Below, piece after piece: positions 26,097 to 29,655 of a DNA stretch of 29,655 nucleotides. Source of the DNA: an uncultured Lachnospiraceae bacterium. Its GTDB lineage: Bacteria > Bacillota > Clostridia > Lachnospirales > Lachnospiraceae. The notes under the pieces were generated by a model. The model ran no database searches. It was not told the origin of the DNA and worked only from the letters and a program-made list of their open reading frames with translations. The stretch's first letter is position 1. Every line of letters begins with the position of its first letter. Location of the stretch: assembly GCA_910579865.1 (NCBI GenBank), contig CAJTXA010000031.1, positions 1 through 29,655 of the forward strand, written 5' to 3'. Position numbers and translations under genes: made by a program.

Positions 26097-26122
26097 CTAT
26101 ACTGCATCTTTTTTATAACTAT

Positions 26123-26151
26123 ATTATACCAAACGAAAAATTTAATGTAAA
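26123..26151 (-). promoter_or_regulatory. Sigma-A promoter of the LRR operon
   Basis: Minus strand TTTACA (26146-26151), 17-base spacer, TATAAT (26123-26128), giving a start near 26116 and a leader of about 25 nt. It is the only good promoter seen for the three downstream genes. Confidence 0.8.
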
Positions 26152-26167
26152 GCTTGATAAGTTTAAC

Positions 26168-26656
26168 TTAGATATATCGATATTGTTTCCGTTTTTTTAT
26201 TAATAAACCAACTGCTACAAACATAGCCAGTAACTCTGCTACAACAATCGCTGCCCATATTCCATCTATTCCAAATAGTAATGGTAATACAATAACAGCG
26301 ATTACTTGAAACAATAGGGTGCGCAAGAAAGAAATTAATGCAGATATAACACCATTATTTAAAGCCGTAAAAAAAGCTGAACTAAAGATATTAAACCCAC
26401 TAAATAAAAAGGAAAGCGAAAATAAACAAAACCCATGTCGTGTCATTTCTAATAGCTCTGCTTGATATCCTACAAAGATCTTTGCAAGAGGAGATGCAAA
26501 TAATTCCGCTAAACCAGTCATACAAATAGCCCCTATTATCACAATCACCAGACTTTTTTGAAATAAATTTTTTAATTCTTCCTGGTTTCCAGCTCCATAG
26601 TGAAATCCGATAATTGGTGCACTTCCAATTGAATAGCCAAAAAGTTCAAAAGTCAA
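26168..26656 (-). pseudogene. MATE-family efflux protein, C-terminal fragment
   Basis: The remaining 160 or so residues match the C-terminal third of a MATE (NorM/DinF-type) multidrug exporter. GYSIGSAPIIGFHYGAGNQEELKNLF is the conserved start of the second half-barrel, followed by four hydrophobic helices and a basic tail (KKRKQYRYI). Intact MATE proteins have about 450 residues and 12 helices. Upstream of TTG 26656 there is an in-frame stop and then a terminator that belongs to the mobile element. The gene therefore appears cut by insertion, with the missing 5' part expected at the far end of the element. The fragment is unlikely to be functional. Confidence 0.85.
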
Positions 26657-26658
26657 CT

Positions 26659-26683
26659 AAAAAAAGCCCTCTTTCGGGGGCTT
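26659..26683 (-). terminator. Terminator at the mobile-element/chromosome junction
   Basis: AAGCCC (26664-26669) pairs with GGGCTT (26678-26683), followed on the minus strand by seven T. It closes the 131-residue gene six bases after its stop and lies directly against the MATE fragment. Confidence 0.85.
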
Positions 26684-26688
26684 CTTCC

Positions 26689-27084
26689 TTAGTATATGGT
26701 CATATCTTCATCTTCATTCTTTCTGTTGTATATTCTTATATGGAAATAGTTTATATTTTTCTCCTCTATGTTTTTATTATATTCTTTAAAAATAGGGGGT
26801 GTTTCGTATCTTCTATCGTATTCTAAATAATCATATAATTTGTTTTTTAAATAATATACTGATGTATTACTTTTTATCAATATAGAAACTGAATAATATT
26901 CATATCCTTTTTTATCTCCTTTATACATATATCCTATTATTAAGTCATTCGTTATGTAATCAGTGTCTATACCTATGGTTTGTATAAAGCCATTTTGCAT
27001 TAACCACTTGTGCCAGTCTATTAGAGATGTTCCTGTTTCTGGTAATCTATCAATAAGTTTTTGAAATCTTTTTGTTCTTGCCAT
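26689..27084 (-). CDS. Unknown 131-residue protein of the mobile element
   Basis: A 131-residue hydrophilic protein that I do not recognise. The N-terminal 40 residues are basic and helical (MARTKRFQKLIDRLP, IDWHKWLMQNGF). The C-terminal half is rich in Tyr, Asn and Lys (YEYYSVSILIK, YLKNKLYDYLEYDRRYE, NINYFHIRIYN). It is much more AT-rich than the integrase gene nearby. A ribosome site (GAAGGGAG) lies about 11 bases before ATG 27084, an extended -10 promoter is upstream and a strong terminator follows, so it looks like a real independent unit. It lies between the integrase and the element end. No membrane segment or signal peptide is seen. Confidence 0.65.
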   Translation of the reverse strand: MARTKRFQKLIDRLPETGTSLIDWHKWLMQNGFIQTIGIDTDYITNDLIIGYMYKGDKKGYEYYSVSILIKSNTSVYYLKNKLYDYLEYDRRYETPPIFKEYNKNIEEKNINYFHIRIYNRKNEDEDMTIY

Positions 27085-27123
27085 TTTGGGCGGCTCTCCC
27101 TTCTCTGTAAATTATTTATAAAG

Positions 27124-27132
27124 TATACCATA
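27124..27132 (-). promoter_or_regulatory. Extended -10 promoter for the 131-residue gene
   Basis: Minus strand TGGTATACT, a TGn-extended -10 with one mismatch, about 40 bases before the ATG. A near-palindrome lies immediately upstream at 27136-27149, and a TTGACA much further upstream is not correctly spaced. Confidence 0.45.
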
Positions 27133-27135
27133 TTT

Positions 27136-27149
27136 AGCGCATATGTGCT
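27136..27149. promoter_or_regulatory. Operator-like near-palindrome
   Basis: AGCGCATATGTGCT, symmetric at 12 of 14 positions, sits in the -35/-10 spacer region of the promoter for the 131-residue gene. Its placement suggests a repressor site; no regulator is identified. Confidence 0.35.
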
Positions 27150-27178
27150 AGCCCTCAATTTAAGGCGGTAAACTCGGC

Positions 27179-27250
27179 GGCTGTCAAGTGTTAGGGTGGA
27201 GATTTTTTTGAATGTATTTCTCAAAAAAATACTACCCGATCTTGACTGCC
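27179..27250. repeat. 72-bp quasi-palindrome in the mobile element
   Basis: The outer arms GGCTGTCAAG (27179-27188) and CTTGACTGCC (27241-27250) match with one mismatch. The inner arms ATTTTTTTGA (27202-27211) and TCAAAAAAAT (27221-27230) match perfectly around a 9-nt loop. Between them GGGTGG and CTACCC nearly pair. The whole forms one long interrupted hairpin with no open frame. Confidence 0.65.
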
Positions 27251-27401
27251 TTACAACTTAAAAGATAATAGGAACAGAGGAAAAACCACAAAGGGGCTTT
27301 TTCCTCTTAGGTGCTATGTTTTTCTTTCCAGTCTGGCGAAAAAGTATAAAAAATAAAAAAATTTGAAAAAATGCTCTTTTTTCTCAAAAACTCAAAACCC
27401 G

Positions 27402-27428
27402 CTGTGTAAACTGTGTAAACTGTGTAAA
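27402..27428. repeat. Three tandem 9-bp repeats (left array)
   Basis: CTGTGTAAA repeated exactly three times in tandem. The same unit appears three times again at 27534-27560, beyond a perfect hairpin. The organisation resembles iterons, i.e. binding sites for a replication or recombination protein. Confidence 0.85.
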
Positions 27429-27487
27429 TTTGTTATATCACATAACTTAAAACCTTAAAAAACCCTGTAAATACGGGCTTTTTCATA

Positions 27488-27528
27488 CCCTACATAGCCA
27501 ACACTGGGCTTGTGTTGGCTATGTAGGG
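27488..27528. repeat. Perfect 17-bp stem-loop between two repeat arrays
   Basis: CCCTACATAGCCAACAC (27488-27504) and its exact complement (27512-27528) with a 7-nt loop TGGGCTT. There is no U-run after either arm, so it is not a standard terminator. It is centred between the two CTGTGTAAA arrays (59 bp after the left, 5 bp before the right). Confidence 0.85.
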
Positions 27529-27533
27529 GTCAA

Positions 27534-27560
27534 CTGTGTAAACTGTGTAAACTGTGTAAA
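27534..27560. repeat. Three tandem 9-bp repeats (right array)
   Basis: CTGTGTAAA three times in tandem, identical in unit and copy number and in the same orientation as the array at 27402. Degenerate inverted relatives (ACACAG, TTTAAACAGT) appear at about 27606-27624. Confidence 0.85.
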
Positions 27561-27641
27561 ATTTCAAGTCTTTGCAAGTGTTCCTTGCTCTTTTTCTATA
27601 CGAGATACACAGTTTTAAACAGTTGACCTCATTAACATAAC

Positions 27642-27691
27642 AAAAAAGCGGCTGATACGAAGTATCAGAAGGCTAACCCGCCCGCTTTTTT
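27642..27691. terminator. Nested bidirectional terminator-like hairpin
   Basis: Outer arms AAAAAAGCGG (27642-27651) and CCGCTTTTTT (27682-27691) enclose a smaller hairpin CTGATAC-GAA-GTATCAG (27652-27668). The T-runs on both strands would allow termination in either direction. Confidence 0.6.
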
Positions 27692-27698
27692 GGTCGTA

Positions 27699-27756
27699 GA
27701 TTTTCGGTAGAAAATCGAGCGTAATAAAAAATAAGGGGCTTTTCGCTTGCGAAAAG
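27699..27756. repeat. Two further short perfect hairpins
   Basis: GATTTTC/GAAAATC (27699-27716, 4-nt loop) and CTTTTCGC/GCGAAAAG (27739-27756, 2-nt loop). Together with the neighbouring structures they make 27.4-27.8 kb unusually rich in potential stem-loops. Confidence 0.5.
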
Positions 27757-27869
27757 AATACACGCCCTGTAAAACAAGCAATAAGAAGTATATTAACATA
27801 AAAATACACAGTAAAAGAAAAATACACACTTTTTATATAAAATTATGGGTGAATTTAGATTATCTCTTT

Positions 27870-27949
27870 AGAAGTTCTTATATGTCGGTATAGCCCGTAT
27901 TTTCGGGCTTTCCCGGCATTTTAGATATGGGGAGAAGTTCTCATATATC
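27870..27949. repeat. Direct repeat pair AGAAGTTCT(T/C)ATAT(G/A)TC flanking a G/C hairpin
   Basis: Two 17-bp copies (27870-27886 and 27933-27949) match at 15 of 17 positions in direct orientation, 63 bp apart. Between them lies AGCCCG-TATTTT-CGGGCT (27892-27909), a stem-loop that may end integrase transcription. These could be further sites for recombination proteins. Confidence 0.45.
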
Positions 27950-27980
27950 CTCAAAACCTTTTAGGTTTTCCCTCTCAACG

Positions 27981-28000
27981 GTAGTAAAAAAAGTAGTAAA
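27981..28000. promoter_or_regulatory. Tn916-type integrase arm-binding (DR2-like) repeats
   Basis: GTAGTAAA occurs at 27981-27988 and 27993-28000, a 12-bp periodicity, 12 bp beyond the integrase stop. This resembles the AAGTAGTAAAT direct repeats bound by the N-terminal domain of Tn916 integrase. Position next to int and the match to a Tn916-type integrase support the assignment. Confidence 0.6.
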
Positions 28001-28012
28001 TCCCGCTGGCAG

Positions 28013-29206
28013 CTATGCAATCAGCCGTTCCATTTCAGCCCTTGCGGAAGCGAAAGTTGCGTGTGCGTAATAGTTCAGTGTCATGGTAATATTGGAGTGT
28101 CCCATGATATACTGTAACGCTTTCGGGTTCATGCCCGCATTGGCTAAGTTGGTGCAGAACGTATGGCGTAGGGTGTGGGGTGTCATTACTTTGGGTAACG
28201 CTTCCTCATGGCACTTGTTGTACTTCTTTGCAAGTCCCCGAAACATGGTAGCATAATTCACATTCGTTTTCGGGCAGCCGTCCCGGTTGAGGAAAAGAAA
28301 ATTGCTGTAACCGTCAATGGTGATCTGCTTTGTTCCTTTGCGGTTCTCCAACACGCGCCCCAACGCTTCATACACTTTTTCACTCATTGGAATTTGTCTG
28401 ATACCGCTTTGCGTTTTGGGCTTCTCTATGTAGTAGCCTGTTTCTGCGCTCCTTAAAAGCTGGTGGTCTACATTGATTACCCGGTTTTCAAAATCAAGGT
28501 CGGTTTCAGTCAGCCCGCAGAGTTCGGAAATCCTAAGCCCTGTCCCCAGCAGTATGATAACTTCATCACGGTATTTCTGATAGACGCTATCACTTTGCAT
28601 AAAGGATAAAAGGCTTTCTTCCTGTTCCGCTGTGAGAGGTACTTTCGGCTCCGTGTCGTCCTCGATCACGGTGTTGAGCTGGAAGTCAAAGGGGTTTTTC
28701 CTTATACAGTCGTCCTGTATTGCTGTGTAGAAAGCAGCTTTCAGAGAACGCTTGTCGTTGCTTATGGTCTTATAGGATATTCCCTTTTCTTTCATGCGCA
28801 ACGCCCATTCTTTCGCGTCAGACAGCTTCACACTGTCAATGGGGCAGGAACCAAGTTTGTCCGCTTCCAGCAACTTCATCAGCCGTTCGCGCCCCTTTGT
28901 GGTGTTATGCCTTACATTTCCCCGGTGGCGGTTCTGCTTCGCGTAAAGCTCGCAGACGGTCATTTTCTTTCCGATTGTGTCTATCCCGTCGTCAAGGTCT
29001 TTCTGTATCTCTTTTTCCTTTTCTCTAAGGGATATGTCGTCACGCTTCCCGGCAGGGGTCTTGTCCGTAGGTACTAACTTCCAAGCGTAGACAAATTGCA
29101 CTTTACCAAAAGTATCGGTATATTTGTAAGCATATCTCCCGTCTTTTCTCTGGCTCTCTCCCGAACGCAAAATGCGGTTTTTATTATCACGTCTTTTCTC
29201 CGACAT
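28013..29206 (-). CDS. int: Tn916/Tn1549-family tyrosine integrase
   Basis: A 397-residue integrase beginning MSEKRRDNKNRILRSGESQRKDGRY, near-identical in style to Tn916 Int, whose N-terminal domain binds the transposon arms. Catalytic residues of the tyrosine recombinase fold are all present: R225 (GTGLRISE), H344 and R347 (TPHTLRHTF), H370 (MGHSNI) and Y379 (LNYYAH). It excises and integrates the element, making a circular intermediate. Base composition is clearly more GC-rich than the flanking chromosome, consistent with transfer. ATG 29206 has AAAGGAG about 7 bases upstream. xis lies just upstream on the same strand. Length and sequence feel closest to the Tn1549 branch. Confidence 0.96.
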   Translation of the reverse strand: MSEKRRDNKNRILRSGESQRKDGRYAYKYTDTFGKVQFVYAWKLVPTDKTPAGKRDDISLREKEKEIQKDLDDGIDTIGKKMTVCELYAKQNRHRGNVRHNTTKGRERLMKLLEADKLGSCPIDSVKLSDAKEWALRMKEKGISYKTISNDKRSLKAAFYTAIQDDCIRKNPFDFQLNTVIEDDTEPKVPLTAEQEESLLSFMQSDSVYQKYRDEVIILLGTGLRISELCGLTETDLDFENRVINVDHQLLRSAETGYYIEKPKTQSGIRQIPMSEKVYEALGRVLENRKGTKQITIDGYSNFLFLNRDGCPKTNVNYATMFRGLAKKYNKCHEEALPKVMTPHTLRHTFCTNLANAGMNPKALQYIMGHSNITMTLNYYAHATFASARAEMERLIA

Positions 29207-29229
29207 TGTTTTGCTCCTTTCCGTGTCGG

Positions 29230-29278
29230 AAAGAGCCTTGATATGCTTACATCTATTATAGCATATTCAAGGCTCTTT
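29230..29278 (-). promoter_or_regulatory. Inverted repeat overlapping an extended -10 promoter between xis and int
   Basis: AAAGAGCCTTGA (29230-29241) pairs exactly with TCAAGGCTCTTT (29267-29278), and an inner ATGC/GCAT extends the stem. In the loop region the minus strand carries TGCTATAAT, an extended -10 (29255-29263) pointing to int. On the plus strand the hairpin is followed by T5, so it could also stop antisense transcription. Confidence 0.55.
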
Positions 29279-29294
29279 TTCACTATCTTTTTCG

Positions 29295-29498
29295 CTAAAT
29301 CGCGTCCAGTGTGTCAATGACTTTTTCAAACTGTTTCCTTTTGATCTGAATACGGTTGCCGTTCAAGATCACCCAGCCCGCCGTGGGATTTTCCTCTGCA
29401 AGTTTCCGCAGCTTGTTTTCCCCAATGCGGAAATATTTTGACGCTTCTTCAATGGTAAGCGTGTACTTTTCCCAAATAGGCACATCAGCATTGTTCAT
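29295..29498 (-). CDS. xis: Tn916-type excisionase
   Basis: A 67-residue winged-helix DNA-bending protein: MNNADVPIWEKYTLTIEEAS, KYFRIGENKLRKLAEENPTA and QIKRKQFEKVIDTLDAI. This is the Tn916 Xis pattern along its full length. It binds the element ends and steers Int towards excision. AAAGGGGG lies about 10 bases before ATG 29498. It is placed directly upstream of int on the same strand, the standard order in this element family. Confidence 0.95.
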   Translation of the reverse strand: MNNADVPIWEKYTLTIEEASKYFRIGENKLRKLAEENPTAGWVILNGNRIQIKRKQFEKVIDTLDAI

Positions 29499-29655
29499 TC
29501 TATAAATCCCCCTTTCAAAAATGGGTAAAAGGTTAATGGTGAAAAAGGGGCTGTGATCGGACGGTTATCAGCGTAACCTCACGGGAGTTTCACCCCTGCA
29601 TGGTTCTCATGCAGCCCTACCCATAGAACGCCATTTTGCCGGGGTTAGGTATAAA
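29499..29655 (-). other. Structured non-coding leader upstream of xis (continues past edge)
   Basis: No open frame crosses this stretch on the minus strand. It contains two clean hairpins, CTGCATG/CATGCAG (29596-29614, 5-nt loop) and GGTTA/TAACC (29563-29578), in a G/C-rich segment. It may be the xis control region or a structured RNA. I do not recognise a known RNA family, and the window edge prevents a full view. Confidence 0.35.

Noticed and set aside
27021..27224. 67-codon minus-strand frame overlapping the start of the 131-residue gene
   Set aside because: It overlaps a better-supported gene, crosses that gene's promoter and palindrome, and has no ribosome site of its own.
27402..27560. 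CRISPR array
   Set aside because: Repeats are only 9 bp, in tandem without spacers, and no cas genes are nearby.
27615..27827. Minus-strand frame of 70 codons in the hairpin-rich region
   Set aside because: It runs through several perfect stem-loops and a terminator, has no ribosome site and has no protein-like pattern.
29499..29655. Group II intron end
   Set aside because: The domain V hairpin with its conserved GAAA bulge pattern could not be found, and no intron-encoded protein is visible.

Overview
The window looks like a chromosomal segment of a low-GC Firmicute, most likely a gut anaerobe of the Lachnospiraceae type. Supporting signs are the AT-rich coding sequence, strong AGGAGG ribosome sites, consensus sigma-A promoters, a monomeric [FeFe] hydrogenase, the radical-SAM/DUF2344/RNase G cluster, a very large cytoplasmic BspA-like LRR protein and a Tn916/Tn1549-type integrative element at the right end. 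Almost every gene is on the minus strand; the single clear plus-strand gene is a chemoreceptor.

Reading right to left (the direction of most transcription): positions 26.66-29.66 kb are one end of a Tn916-superfamily element (xis, int, integrase arm-type repeats, then about 1.3 kb of hairpin- and repeat-rich DNA and one unknown gene). It abuts a MATE transporter gene of which only the C-terminal third is present. From 26.09 to 20.61 kb a probable three-gene operon with its own strong promoter encodes a 1371-residue LRR protein, an aldo/keto reductase with a C-terminal ferredoxin-like domain and a 90-residue Cys-rich protein. A chemoreceptor (plus strand) follows, then an endonuclease V - TatD pair. 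Next is a partial histidine operon (hisG, hisD, hisB, hisIE) driven by a clear promoter. It is followed at close spacing by a two-gene heterodimeric ABC exporter whose first half carries a one-base frameshift in a homopolymer.

Below 8.9 kb come a group-B-like [FeFe] hydrogenase, then a run headed by pepT with a perfect-consensus promoter and a hairpin leader: pepT, TIGR03960 radical SAM protein, DUF2344 partner, RNase E/G and an SseB-domain protein. A separately promoted SDR oxidoreductase with a good terminator follows. At the left edge lies the N-terminal part of a membrane protein that looks like cardiolipin synthase.

The least explained parts are the LRR/AKR/Cys-rich operon and the non-coding stretch 27.1-28.0 kb of the mobile element. 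That stretch has two three-copy 9-bp repeat arrays flanking a perfect 17-bp hairpin, plus a 72-bp quasi-palindrome. The HisIE protein carries an N-terminal HisF-like domain that seems to have lost its catalytic Asp. All identifications come from reading motifs; no database search was run.
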